A DNA stretch of 64,000 bases from an uncultured Clostridia bacterium (lineage in GTDB: Bacteria; Bacillota; Clostridia; Oscillospirales; Acutalibacteraceae). The notes under the pieces were generated by a model that worked only from the letters and a program-made list of their open reading frames with translations, had not been told where the DNA came from and made no database searches. This document shows positions 32,625 through 40,906 of the stretch, piece by piece (within the stretch, counting starts at the first letter, position 1; each line of letters begins with the position of its first letter). The stretch covers positions 1 to 64,000 of the forward strand of contig CALWVN010000003.1 of NCBI GenBank assembly GCA_944384995.1, written 5' to 3'. Both the position numbers and the translations under genes were made by a program.

Positions 32625-34697
32625 ATGAAAAAGGTCATCGTTGTTTCCAAGACCCATTTGGATCTTGGGTTTACGGATTTCGCCTCTGTGGTTTGTGAAA
32701 CGTATCGTAATACCTACATCCCAAACGCGATTTCCCTTGCACGGGAACTCAACACGCCGCAGCGTAAGCGGTTTATTTGGACAACGGGTTCCTGGATTTT
32801 ACAGGACACGCTGCAAAGTGGGACGAAAAAGCAAAAAGAGGCGTTGACCGCCGCGCTTCAGCGCGGGGACATCGTGCCGCATGCTCTGCCGTTTACCACG
32901 CACACCGAGCTTTTGGATGCGGATACGCTCGAATACGGTTTGTCCATCGTGGAAAAACTGGACAAGCTGCGCGGGAAAAAGACTATCGCCGCCAAAATGA
33001 CCGATGTGCCCGGGCACACGAAAGCGATTGTGCCGCTGCTCGCGAAGCACGGCATCAAGCTTTTACACCTCGGCGTCAACGGCGCGTCCGCGCTTGCAAA
33101 AGTCCCGCCGTGCTTTTTGTGGAAGTGCGGCGGTGCCGAAGTGGTTGTGATCTATTCGGACGATTACGGCGGCGCGTTTCAAGACCCGCGGGTCGAAGAG
33201 ATTTTGTATTTTGACCATACGCTCGACAACCACGGTACGCCGAGTGCCAAGCATATCCTAAAAAAGCTCGGCGAGATCGAAAAGCAGTTCCCCGGCTACA
33301 CGGTCGAAGCGGGTACGATGGACGAAATGGCGGAAGTCCTCTGGGCACAGCGGCATGACCTGCCTGTTGTCACCGAGGAGATCGGCGACACCTGGATCCA
33401 CGGCAGCGCCGCCGATCCGTACAAATCCGCCGCCCTGCGCGAGCTGATGGCGTGCAAGAAAAAGTGGCTTTCCGACGGCTCGATGACGCGCGGCAGTGCA
33501 GAATATGCCGGGCTTTGCGATGCGCTGTTGTGTATTGCCGAGCATACCTGCGGCATGGATATGAAAAAATATTTCTCCGACTATGAGCACTACTTAAAGC
33601 CGGATTTCGAAACCGCGCGGAAAAAAGACTGTGTACATGTACACCATCCGTTCCGTGATTTTCCACAGAACTTCCTGGTGGTGACAGGAAGGCTCGTGCA
33701 CGAAAAAAAGCCATGCTCGTATCATACGATAGAACAAAGCTGGGCGGAACAGCGCGCTTATGTGCAAAAAGCGTTGGAAGCACTTTCGCCTGCGCATAAA
33801 AAAGAGGCGCTGCAAGCGCTCAATGCGCTTCGGCCCGACTTGCCCCAGACGGTTGAAGATGAAACGCGGACGCAGGCGGGCGTGTACCTTGCCTGCGGCA
33901 AATGGCAGCTCAAGCTCAATGATCACGGCGGTATCGAAAGCTTGACCTGCAGCGGGAAAGCGGTTTTGCGCCAAAATGACGGTCCGCTTTGTGAATACCG
34001 TTCGTTCGGTGCGGAAGACTATGACTATTGGCTGCACCATTACACACGCGATATAAAAGAGACCTATACTTGGGCGGTGGGAGATTTCGCCCGCCCGCTG
34101 CTTAAATATGTTTCGGGAAAATACCCGACAGGCAGATTCCCTTATACCTGTGCGGCGGCGTCCGCACCGCGGGTCACGGACGACGCGGCGGAAATCACGC
34201 TGCATTTGACGTGCGATCAAGCGGCATGCGGGCAGCTCGGCGCACCTCGGCTCGTGCAGGTGGTTTACCGCCTGACAAATGCGGGGCTTCAGATGGAGGT
34301 GTCGTGGTTCGGCAAGGACGCGAACCGCTTGACGGAAGCGTTTTACCTGCACCTGTTCCCCGCAAAAGGGGATTTTACCGTCCGTAAGCTCGGCACGTAC
34401 CTTTCGCCGTTCGATGTGGTGTCCATGGGCTCGCGTAGCCTGCACGCCGTCGAGTGCGCGAAGTTGCAAACCGAGGACGGGATTTTTGAGCTTCGAAGCT
34501 GTCATGCGCCGCTGCTGTGCCTGGGAAAAGGCAAAATTCTGGAGTTTGATGACAAAACCGAGAACATAGAACGCGATGGGATCACCTATATCCTGCACGA
34601 CAATGTTTGGGGCACGAATTTCCCGCTGTGGTACTCGGACAATGCCCGCTTTGTATTCACCGTGCGTGAAGCGGAAGCCGATGCTGCGGAAAAATAA
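32625..34697 (+). CDS. DUF5054 / GH38-like putative glycosidase
   Basis: A 690-residue cytoplasmic protein. The N-terminal VVSKTHLDLGFTD carries the His-x-Asp zinc pair typical of the GH38 alpha-mannosidase/GH57 fold, and KMTDVPGHTKAIVPLL sits where GH38 enzymes have the nucleophile Asp. A second His cluster (VHVHHPFRDFPQ) and a beta-rich C-terminal half resemble the GH38 sandwich. The family is annotated as DUF5054, and activity has not been assigned to my knowledge. The frame is open upstream through the RNA candidate, but ATG 32625 follows AAAAGGAG with good spacing. Neighbouring GH4, kinase and esterase genes support a carbohydrate role. Confidence 0.82.
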   Translation: MKKVIVVSKTHLDLGFTDFASVVCETYRNTYIPNAISLARELNTPQRKRFIWTTGSWILQDTLQSGTKKQKEALTAALQRGDIVPHALPFTTHTELLDADTLEYGLSIVEKLDKLRGKKTIAAKMTDVPGHTKAIVPLLAKHGIKLLHLGVNGASALAKVPPCFLWKCGGAEVVVIYSDDYGGAFQDPRVEEILYFDHTLDNHGTPSAKHILKKLGEIEKQFPGYTVEAGTMDEMAEVLWAQRHDLPVVTEEIGDTWIHGSAADPYKSAALRELMACKKKWLSDGSMTRGSAEYAGLCDALLCIAEHTCGMDMKKYFSDYEHYLKPDFETARKKDCVHVHHPFRDFPQNFLVVTGRLVHEKKPCSYHTIEQSWAEQRAYVQKALEALSPAHKKEALQALNALRPDLPQTVEDETRTQAGVYLACGKWQLKLNDHGGIESLTCSGKAVLRQNDGPLCEYRSFGAEDYDYWLHHYTRDIKETYTWAVGDFARPLLKYVSGKYPTGRFPYTCAAASAPRVTDDAAEITLHLTCDQAACGQLGAPRLVQVVYRLTNAGLQMEVSWFGKDANRLTEAFYLHLFPAKGDFTVRKLGTYLSPFDVVSMGSRSLHAVECAKLQTEDGIFELRSCHAPLLCLGKGKILEFDDKTENIERDGITYILHDNVWGTNFPLWYSDNARFVFTVREAEADAAEK

Positions 34698-34716
34698 AAA
34701 TTTAAAAAAATCGGAA

Positions 34717-34745
34717 TTGACAAAATCCGCGCCGCGTGGTAAAAT
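34717..34745 (+). promoter_or_regulatory. Consensus promoter of a short transcript
   Basis: TTGACA (34717-34722), 17 bases, TAAAAT (34740-34745). The predicted transcript runs only to the terminator at 34889-34918. Confidence 0.75.
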
Positions 34746-34784
34746 CTAAAAAATTTGCGCGGCGCGCGGAAAGGAAGCGAAACG

Positions 34785-34889
34785 ATGCACGGCTTTTTTC
34801 AAAAATCCCGGCAAAATTTGTCCGTCTTTCCCTTTGCGTCGGTTGGCGCTTTTTCCGTTTCTGTTTTTCCTTTTTCCATTTGTTTTTAA
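34785..34889 (+). CDS. Small Phe-rich ORF (34 aa)
   Basis: ATG 34785 lies 7 bases after AAAGGAAG and opens 34 codons ending in TAA. The peptide (MHGFFQKSRQ at its start) has 8 Phe and many Val/Ser/Pro, so it is hydrophobic. A strong promoter lies 40 bases upstream and an intrinsic terminator overlaps the stop codon. That arrangement is like a leader-peptide attenuator, but carA has its own promoter further down, so it may be an independent small protein or RNA. I do not recognise a family. The coding nature rests on the ribosome site and context only. Confidence 0.4.
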   Translation: MHGFFQKSRQNLSVFPFASVGAFSVSVFPFSICF

Positions 34890-34918
34890 AGCGGCGGTTT
34901 TACCGTCGCTTATTTTTT
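34889..34918 (+). terminator. Intrinsic terminator after the 34-aa ORF
   Basis: AAGCGGCGG (34889-34897) pairs with CCGTCGCTT (34903-34911), with one G-T pair, then ATTTTTT. Confidence 0.85.
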
Positions 34919-34947
34919 GCACGCGGCAAAAACAGCAGACGATTTGG

Positions 34948-34976
34948 TTGAAATCCGATGGATTGTATGCTACAAT
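34948..34976 (+). promoter_or_regulatory. Sigma-A promoter of carAB
   Basis: TTGAAA (34948-34953), 17 bases, TACAAT (34971-34976) with TGC before it. The leader is about 37 bases, too short for a PyrR attenuator; none is seen. Confidence 0.78.
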
Positions 34977-35019
34977 AAACTGTTGAAATGTGTGTATTCG
35001 GAAAGGATCGGTGAAGGCT

Positions 35020-36102
35020 TTGAAAGCGTACTTAATGCTGGAGGATGGCTCCGTCTATGAAGGACAGGCGCACGGCGATTTTCGGGAGACGGTGTGTGAA
35101 GTCGTATTTAACACCTCCATGACGGGCTATGTGGAGATATTGACCGACCCTTCGTATGCCGGGCAGGGTGTGGTGATGACCTATCCGATGATCGGCAACT
35201 ACGGGATCTCCCGCGAGGACTTTGAAAGCGAACGGTTGCAGCCGAGCGCCTTTTTGGTGCATGAGCTGTGCGATACGCCCTCGAACTTCCGCTGCACCGA
35301 TACGATTGAAAACCTGCTTAGTGAATTCGGCATTCCCTGCATGTCAGGGCTCGACACGCGCGCGGTCGTTAAAAAGCTTCGCGAATCGGGTACCATGCGC
35401 GGTGTGCTGACCGACGATATTTCCGACAAAGACCGTCTCATGCAGGCGATTTATGCCTACAAGCAGGAAGGGCTTGTGGAAAGCGTTTCCTGCGAAGTGC
35501 CGTATGTGGCGGGCAAGGGCAATTCGGGTGCGAAGATCGCGCTGTACGACTTCGGCACGAAGCGCAATATCGTGGAAAGCCTTGCGTCGCGCGGGTGCGA
35601 GGTCACGGTGTATCCCGCTTGGACAAGCGCCGAAACCGTGCTTTCGACGCATCCCGACGGCGTGATGCTCTCCAACGGCCCGGGCGATCCCGCCGCCTGC
35701 GTCAACATCATCCGCGAGATCCGCAAGATCTATGATTACGGCGTGCCGACCTTTGCCATCTGTCTCGGGCATCAGCTGACGGCGCTTGCCGTCGGCGGCG
35801 AAACCGAGCGCATGAAATACGGTCACCGCGGCGCGAACCACCCGGTCAAATTCCTGCATGAGGATCGTACCTACCTTTCCTCGCAGAACCACGGTTATAT
35901 GGTAAAGGCCGAGGGCCTGCCGCAGAACGCCGAGGTGCACTGCGTCAACGTCAACGACGGCACGGTGGAGGGCATCCTCTACCACGGCAAGCCGATCTTC
36001 ACGGTGCAGTTCCATCCGGAGGCGAACGCGGGCCCGCGCGATACGGCGTTCCTGTTTGATAAATTCCTGAAAATGGCGGCGGAGGGCAGATACGATGATT
36101 GA
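35020..36102 (+). CDS. carA: Carbamoyl-phosphate synthase small subunit
   Basis: A 360-residue glutaminase subunit that delivers ammonia from glutamine to CarB for carbamoyl phosphate (pyrimidine and arginine synthesis). The N-terminal CarA domain (LMLEDGSVYEG, FNTSMTGYVEILTDPSY) precedes a class I amidotransferase domain with LSNGPGDP, the catalytic Cys in FAICLGHQL and the His/Glu in VQFHPEA. The start is uncertain: TTG 35020 gives the usual MKAYL-type N-terminus; GTG 35011 and GTG 34990 are in-frame alternatives near AAAGGA. It overlaps carB by 8 bases. Confidence 0.95.
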   Translation: MKAYLMLEDGSVYEGQAHGDFRETVCEVVFNTSMTGYVEILTDPSYAGQGVVMTYPMIGNYGISREDFESERLQPSAFLVHELCDTPSNFRCTDTIENLLSEFGIPCMSGLDTRAVVKKLRESGTMRGVLTDDISDKDRLMQAIYAYKQEGLVESVSCEVPYVAGKGNSGAKIALYDFGTKRNIVESLASRGCEVTVYPAWTSAETVLSTHPDGVMLSNGPGDPAACVNIIREIRKIYDYGVPTFAICLGHQLTALAVGGETERMKYGHRGANHPVKFLHEDRTYLSSQNHGYMVKAEGLPQNAEVHCVNVNDGTVEGILYHGKPIFTVQFHPEANAGPRDTAFLFDKFLKMAAEGRYDD

Positions 36103-39100
36103 CAAAAGCATTAAAAAGGTTATGGTCATAGGCTCCGGTCCCATCATCATCGGGCAGGCCGCGGAGTTTGACTACGCGGGCACGCAGGCGTGCCGTTCCT
36201 TGAAAGAGGAGGGGATCGAGGTCGTGCTCGTCAACTCCAACCCCGCCACCATCATGACCGACGGTGACATCGCCGACAAGGTCTATATCGAGCCACTCAC
36301 CATCCCGACGCTGACCAAGATCATTGAAAAGGAAAAGCCCGATTCCCTTCTGCCCACCCTCGGCGGGCAGACGGGGCTCAACCTCGCGATGGAGCTTGAG
36401 GAAAAGGGCATTTTAAAAGAAAACGGCGTGCGGCTCATCGGCATCAACGCCACGGCGATCAAAAAAGCGGAGGATCGCCAGGAGTTTAAAGATACCATGG
36501 AAAAGATCGGCGAGCCGTGCATCGAATCGCTCGTCGTGCATGATGTGGAATCTGCTGTGGAATTCTCCGCCAAGATCGGCTATCCCGTTATCGTGCGCCC
36601 TGCGTATACGCTGGGCGGTACGGGCGGCGGCATTGCCGACAATGAAGAGGAGCTGCGCGAGATCTGCGCGAACGGCCTGCGGCTTTCGCGCGTGACGGAA
36701 GTCCTCATCGAAAAGTGCATTGCCGGCTGGAAAGAGATCGAATACGAGGTGATGCGCGACTCCAAGGGAAACTGCATCACGGTCTGCAATATGGAAAACC
36801 TGGACCCTGTCGGCGTACATACGGGCGACTCCATCGTTGTGGCACCCTCGCAGACGCTGATGGATAAGGACTATCAGATGCTGCGTTCGGCGGCGCTGAA
36901 TATCATCACGGAGCTCGGCATCGAGGGCGGCTGCAACGTACAGTTTGCCCTGCATCCCGATTCGTTCCAGTACGCGGTCATCGAGGTCAACCCCCGTGTG
37001 TCGCGCTCTTCGGCGCTCGCGTCCAAGGCGACGGGCTACCCCATCGCGCGCGTGGCAGCAAAGATCGCGTTAGGTTTAGGGCTTGACGAGATCCCCAACG
37101 CCGTCACGGGCAAGACCTTTGCGTCGTTTGAACCCGCGCTCGACTACTGCGTTGTCAAATTCCCGAAATGGCCCTTTGATAAATTTGTCACGGCAAAACG
37201 CACGCTCGGTACACAGATGAAGGCAACGGGCGAGGTCATGGCGATCGCGCGTTCGTTTGAAGCGGCGCTGCAAAAGGCGATGCATTCGCTCGAGGAAAAC
37301 CGCAAAAGCCTGTTGTATCCCGAATGGCTGGAAAAATCGCTGCCCGAGCTTGAAGAACTGCTTGAAAACATCGACAACACCCGCATTTATGTTGTCGCCG
37401 CGGCGATCTATAACGGTATGGCGCTTGAAAAAATCCATGACATCACCAAGATCGACATCTGGTTTTTGCAGAAGATCAAGGTCATCGTCGATATGGAAAA
37501 GCTGCTTTCCACCGGTTGCTGCGACCGCGATACGCTGCTCGAAGCCAAGCGGCTTGGCTTTACGGATGACGTGATCGCGAAAAACGTCGGCGTGACGGAA
37601 ACGGCGATCAAAAACCTTCGCAAAATGTGGAACATCCGCCCGAGCTTTTCTGTCGTTGATACCTGCGCGGCGGAATTCGCGGCGCAAACGCCCTACTACT
37701 ATTCCGACTACTGCGTCGAAAATGAAGTGGACACCACTAAGACGAAAAAGAAGATCATGGTGCTCGGTTCCGGTCCCATCCGCATCGGGCAGGGCATCGA
37801 GTTCGACTACTGCTCGGTACACTCCATCTGGGCGCTGAAAAAAGCGGGCTGTGAGGCGATCATCGTCAACAACAACCCCGAAACCGTCTCCACCGACTTC
37901 GATGTGTCCGACAAGCTGTATTTTGAGCCGCTTACACCCGAATACGTGACGAACATTGTGGAACTCGAACAGCCCGACGGTGCGATCGTCCAGTTCGGCG
38001 GGCAGACCGCCATCAAGCTGACGAAAACGCTCAACGACCTCGGCGTGACCATTCTCGGTACGGATGCCGACCACGTGGACGCCGCCGAAGACCGTGAGCG
38101 ATTCGACGAGATCCTCGAATACTGCGACATCGCCCGCCCCAAAGGGCAGACGGTGTTCACGACCGAAGAAGCGCTCGCCGCCGCGCACGCGCTCGGCTAT
38201 CCGGTGCTGGTGCGCCCGAGCTACGTCCTTGGCGGGCAGGGGATGCAGATTGCCGCCAATGACGACGACATCAACGAATTTATGGGCATCATCACCCGCA
38301 CCATCCCCGACCTTTCCGAACATCCGGTGCTTGTGGACAAGTATTTGATGGGGCAGGAGGTCGAGGTGGACGCCATCTGCGACGGGCGCGACATCCTCAT
38401 CCCCGGTATCATGGAGCACGTCGACCGCGCGGGCATCCACTCCGGCGACTCGATTTCCGTGTACCCGGCGGTCACGCTTTCCGAGCGTGTGCAGAAAACG
38501 ATCGTCGATTACACCAAGCGTCTCGCCTCCGCGCTGCATGTCATCGGCATGATGAACATCCAGTTCATCGTCCTGCACGAGGAGGTCTATATCATCGAGG
38601 TCAACCCCCGTTCCTCGCGCACGGTGCCGTATATCAGCAAGGTCACGGGCATTCCCGCCATTTCCCTTGCGACGCGCGCTATGCTCGGCGAGAAAATTCA
38701 GGATATGGGCTACGGCACGGGGCTTTACCCGAACAGCGGCTACTATGCCATCAAGCTGCCCGTGTTCTCGTTTGAAAAGATCATCGGCGCGGATACGGCG
38801 CTCGGCCCCGAAATGAAATCCACGGGTGAAGTGCTCGGTATTTCACAGGATTACAACGAGGCGCTTTTGAAAGCCTTTGAGGGCGGCGGCATTTCGCTGC
38901 CGAAGGACGGCAAGATCATCGTCACGGTGCGCGATAAGGACAAGCCCGAGATCTGTGAAATGCTCAAAGCCTTCAAGGATTCCGACTTCCGCTTTTACGC
39001 CACGCCCGGCACGCGCAAGGCACTGTTGGAGGCGGGCTTCCAAAACGTCAAGCCGGTCAACAAGATTTCCGGCGACAGTCCGAATATCCTCGATATGCTC

Positions 39101-39313
39101 TCGGCGGGGGATGTGTCGCTTATCATCAACACGCCTACCCACGGGCGCCTACCCGACCGCGACGGCTTCAAGCTGCGCCGCATTGCGGTGGAAAGCGGCG
39201 CGTCGTGCTTAACGTCTCTCGACGCGGCGCGGGCGATCATGCAAAGCGCCTATATTGTGCCGAGCGATAAAATGTCCTTAACGGACATCGCCACGCTGCA
39301 AATTAAAAAGTAA
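36095..39313 (+). CDS. carB: Carbamoyl-phosphate synthase large subunit
   Basis: A 1072-residue synthetase with two homologous ATP-grasp halves. The first (IGSGPIIIGQAAEFDYAG, RPAYTLGGTGGG, VIEVNPRVSRSSALASKATG) makes carboxyphosphate and carbamate. The second (LGSGPIRIGQGIEFDYCS, RPSYVLGGQGM, EVNPRSSRTVPYISKVTG) phosphorylates carbamate. A C-terminal MGS-like allosteric domain (about 930-1072) binds effectors such as UMP or ornithine in other species. The length is typical. It is coupled to carA by overlap. It ends at a GC-rich hairpin. Confidence 0.97.
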   Translation: MIDKSIKKVMVIGSGPIIIGQAAEFDYAGTQACRSLKEEGIEVVLVNSNPATIMTDGDIADKVYIEPLTIPTLTKIIEKEKPDSLLPTLGGQTGLNLAMELEEKGILKENGVRLIGINATAIKKAEDRQEFKDTMEKIGEPCIESLVVHDVESAVEFSAKIGYPVIVRPAYTLGGTGGGIADNEEELREICANGLRLSRVTEVLIEKCIAGWKEIEYEVMRDSKGNCITVCNMENLDPVGVHTGDSIVVAPSQTLMDKDYQMLRSAALNIITELGIEGGCNVQFALHPDSFQYAVIEVNPRVSRSSALASKATGYPIARVAAKIALGLGLDEIPNAVTGKTFASFEPALDYCVVKFPKWPFDKFVTAKRTLGTQMKATGEVMAIARSFEAALQKAMHSLEENRKSLLYPEWLEKSLPELEELLENIDNTRIYVVAAAIYNGMALEKIHDITKIDIWFLQKIKVIVDMEKLLSTGCCDRDTLLEAKRLGFTDDVIAKNVGVTETAIKNLRKMWNIRPSFSVVDTCAAEFAAQTPYYYSDYCVENEVDTTKTKKKIMVLGSGPIRIGQGIEFDYCSVHSIWALKKAGCEAIIVNNNPETVSTDFDVSDKLYFEPLTPEYVTNIVELEQPDGAIVQFGGQTAIKLTKTLNDLGVTILGTDADHVDAAEDRERFDEILEYCDIARPKGQTVFTTEEALAAAHALGYPVLVRPSYVLGGQGMQIAANDDDINEFMGIITRTIPDLSEHPVLVDKYLMGQEVEVDAICDGRDILIPGIMEHVDRAGIHSGDSISVYPAVTLSERVQKTIVDYTKRLASALHVIGMMNIQFIVLHEEVYIIEVNPRSSRTVPYISKVTGIPAISLATRAMLGEKIQDMGYGTGLYPNSGYYAIKLPVFSFEKIIGADTALGPEMKSTGEVLGISQDYNEALLKAFEGGGISLPKDGKIIVTVRDKDKPEICEMLKAFKDSDFRFYATPGTRKALLEAGFQNVKPVNKISGDSPNILDMLSAGDVSLIINTPTHGRLPDRDGFKLRRIAVESGASCLTSLDAARAIMQSAYIVPSDKMSLTDIATLQIKK

Positions 39314-39327
39314 CCTGCATAAAGCGT

Positions 39328-39358
39328 ACACGACCCCCGCAATGCGCGGGGGTCGTGT
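39328..39358 (+). terminator. GC-rich hairpin after carB
   Basis: ACACGACCCCCGC (39328-39340) pairs with GCGGGGGTCGTGT (39346-39358). It is a strong stem but is followed only by ATTTC, so it may be an imperfect terminator and read-through into the hydrolase gene is possible. Confidence 0.6.
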
Positions 39359-39396
39359 ATTTCGGAAATTTGCTTCATAAGAAAGGGGAGAGTACC

Positions 39397-40431
39397 TTGC
39401 TGTTTATATATCTTTTCTTTGCAATCCTATTCTTGGTACTGCTGTTTTGCCTGATCTTCGCGTGGGCGGTGCTTCGCGTTGCGTTCGGCAGCCGACAGGA
39501 GGGGAGTCCGTATCTCAATTATTTTACGGCGGCGGATTTTGAGAACCTTTCTGCCGAAGCGGTGGAGTTCCCCAATCACCGCGGCGAGACCTTGCGCGGC
39601 AATCTGTATTTTGAAAGCGGGCGCACGGATTTTCGCGTGCTGTTGATCTTTGCCCACGGCATGGGCGGCGGGCATTTGAGCTATACCACGGAGCTGGATT
39701 TCTTTGCAAAGCAGGGCTTTTTGGTGCTCGCCTACGACGCGACGGGAACGATGGCGTCCGACGGCAAATCACTGTGCGGCTTTGGGCAGAGTGTTTTAGA
39801 CCTGCAAAGCGCGCTTACATTTGCCGCGCAAAATGAGAAAACAAAAGCGTTGCCCGTAGTACTCTGCGGGCATTCGTGGGGCGCTTATGCCGTCTGCCAC
39901 GCGCAGTCCCCCGCGGTGCGCGGCGTGGTCGCGTTTTCCGCGCCGGAGGATGCCGCAACGCTGCTGTGCGCGCAGGCAAGCGCGCAAACCGGCGCGCCGT
40001 TCGGGGCATTAAAGCCGTTTTTACGCCTTTGGGAACGGCTGCGTTTCGGCAAAGCGGCTGCGGTGCGCACGTCTAAGATTTTACAAACTGCGAACGTCCC
40101 CATCTTATTGCTCCACGGCGGCAAGGATGCGGTCGTGCCGCTTTCCAACGCGGCGGCAAATACGCCCGGCCTTTCCGAAAATCCGCATATAAAACGTGTT
40201 ATCTACCCCGAAAAGCGTCATAATGTCTACAACACACAGGAAGCGGAGGCGGGCGTCGCCGAAATGCTCGAACGCTTTGGCGTACTTTCTAAACAAAAAG
40301 ACGGCAGCACCGACGCGCTTGCCGCCTATGCAAAGACTTTGGATTTCCGTAAGCTCTGCGAGGAAGACCCCGCCGTTATGCAGACCGTCGAGCAGTTCTT
40401 AGAGAACTGCTTGCAAGATCAGCAAGCTTGA
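39397..40431 (+). CDS. Membrane-anchored alpha/beta-hydrolase
   Basis: A 344-residue protein with one N-terminal membrane helix (LLFIYLFFAILFLVLLFCLIF, shown here in part) followed by a serine hydrolase domain. The oxyanion segment is FAHGMGGGH, the nucleophile elbow VVLCGHSWGAYAV, the Asp loop LLLHGGKDAVVP, and the His in PEKRHNVYNT. The substrate is unknown; relatives include lysophospholipases and other esterases. TTG 39397 lies 6 bases after AAAGGGGAG. It is converging on the dut operon with a shared terminator. Confidence 0.85.
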   Translation: MLFIYLFFAILFLVLLFCLIFAWAVLRVAFGSRQEGSPYLNYFTAADFENLSAEAVEFPNHRGETLRGNLYFESGRTDFRVLLIFAHGMGGGHLSYTTELDFFAKQGFLVLAYDATGTMASDGKSLCGFGQSVLDLQSALTFAAQNEKTKALPVVLCGHSWGAYAVCHAQSPAVRGVVAFSAPEDAATLLCAQASAQTGAPFGALKPFLRLWERLRFGKAAAVRTSKILQTANVPILLLHGGKDAVVPLSNAAANTPGLSENPHIKRVIYPEKRHNVYNTQEAEAGVAEMLERFGVLSKQKDGSTDALAAYAKTLDFRKLCEEDPAVMQTVEQFLENCLQDQQA

Positions 40432-40438
40432 TTAGTTC

Positions 40439-40471
40439 AATAAAGCTCCCGCTTTGGGGGCTTTATTTTTT
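40439..40471. terminator. Bidirectional terminator overlapping the dut stop
   Basis: AATAAAGCTCCC (40439-40450) pairs with GGGGGCTTTATT (40456-40467), followed by TTTT. It serves the hydrolase gene and, in reverse, the dut transcript. Confidence 0.8.
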
Positions 40472-40906
40472 GCCCGTTGAACCGAAGCCGCCTGCGCCGC
40501 GCACGGTGTCGTCGAGTCGGTCGCACTCCGCTACGGGCATCATAGAAATGGGCATCACCACAAGCTGCGCAATGCGCTCACCCGGGGAAATGGTGTAGCT
40601 TTCTGCGACCTGGTTGATGACGCCGACTTTGATCTCACCCCGATAGTCGCTGTCAATGACGCCCACGGAATTCGTAAGCCCGATGCCGTGCTTGATGGCA
40701 AGCCCGCTGCGCGCAAAAACGAACGCCGCATACTCGGCACTCGGCAGTTGGATGGCAAGCCCCGTCGGGATCAGCGCCGTCTCGCCGCCTTGCAGGGTCA
40801 ACGATTCGTCAATGCATGCGCAAAGGTCAAGCCCTGCGCTGCCGTCCGTCGCGCGCACAGGGATTTTTGCGTCGTCGCGTACCTTGCAGATTTTAAGTGT
40901 TTCCAT
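40463..40906 (-). CDS. dut: dUTP diphosphatase
   Basis: A 147-residue trimeric dUTPase that hydrolyses dUTP to dUMP, limiting uracil in DNA and feeding dTMP synthesis. The five motifs are visible: GSAGLDLCA (1), FARSGLAIKHGI (2), NSVGVIDSDYRGEIKVG (3), PGERIAQLVVMP (4) and RGAGGFGSTG (5, which caps the active site). The ATG shares one base with the stop of the U32 gene, so the two are translationally coupled. It is the last gene of the zapA-U32-dut run. Confidence 0.97.
   Translation of the reverse strand: METLKICKVRDDAKIPVRATDGSAGLDLCACIDESLTLQGGETALIPTGLAIQLPSAEYAAFVFARSGLAIKHGIGLTNSVGVIDSDYRGEIKVGVINQVAESYTISPGERIAQLVVMPISMMPVAECDRLDDTVRGAGGFGSTGKK

Noticed and set aside
37076-38578. 500-codon minus-strand frame inside carB
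   Set aside because: Antisense shadow of carB with no family resemblance.
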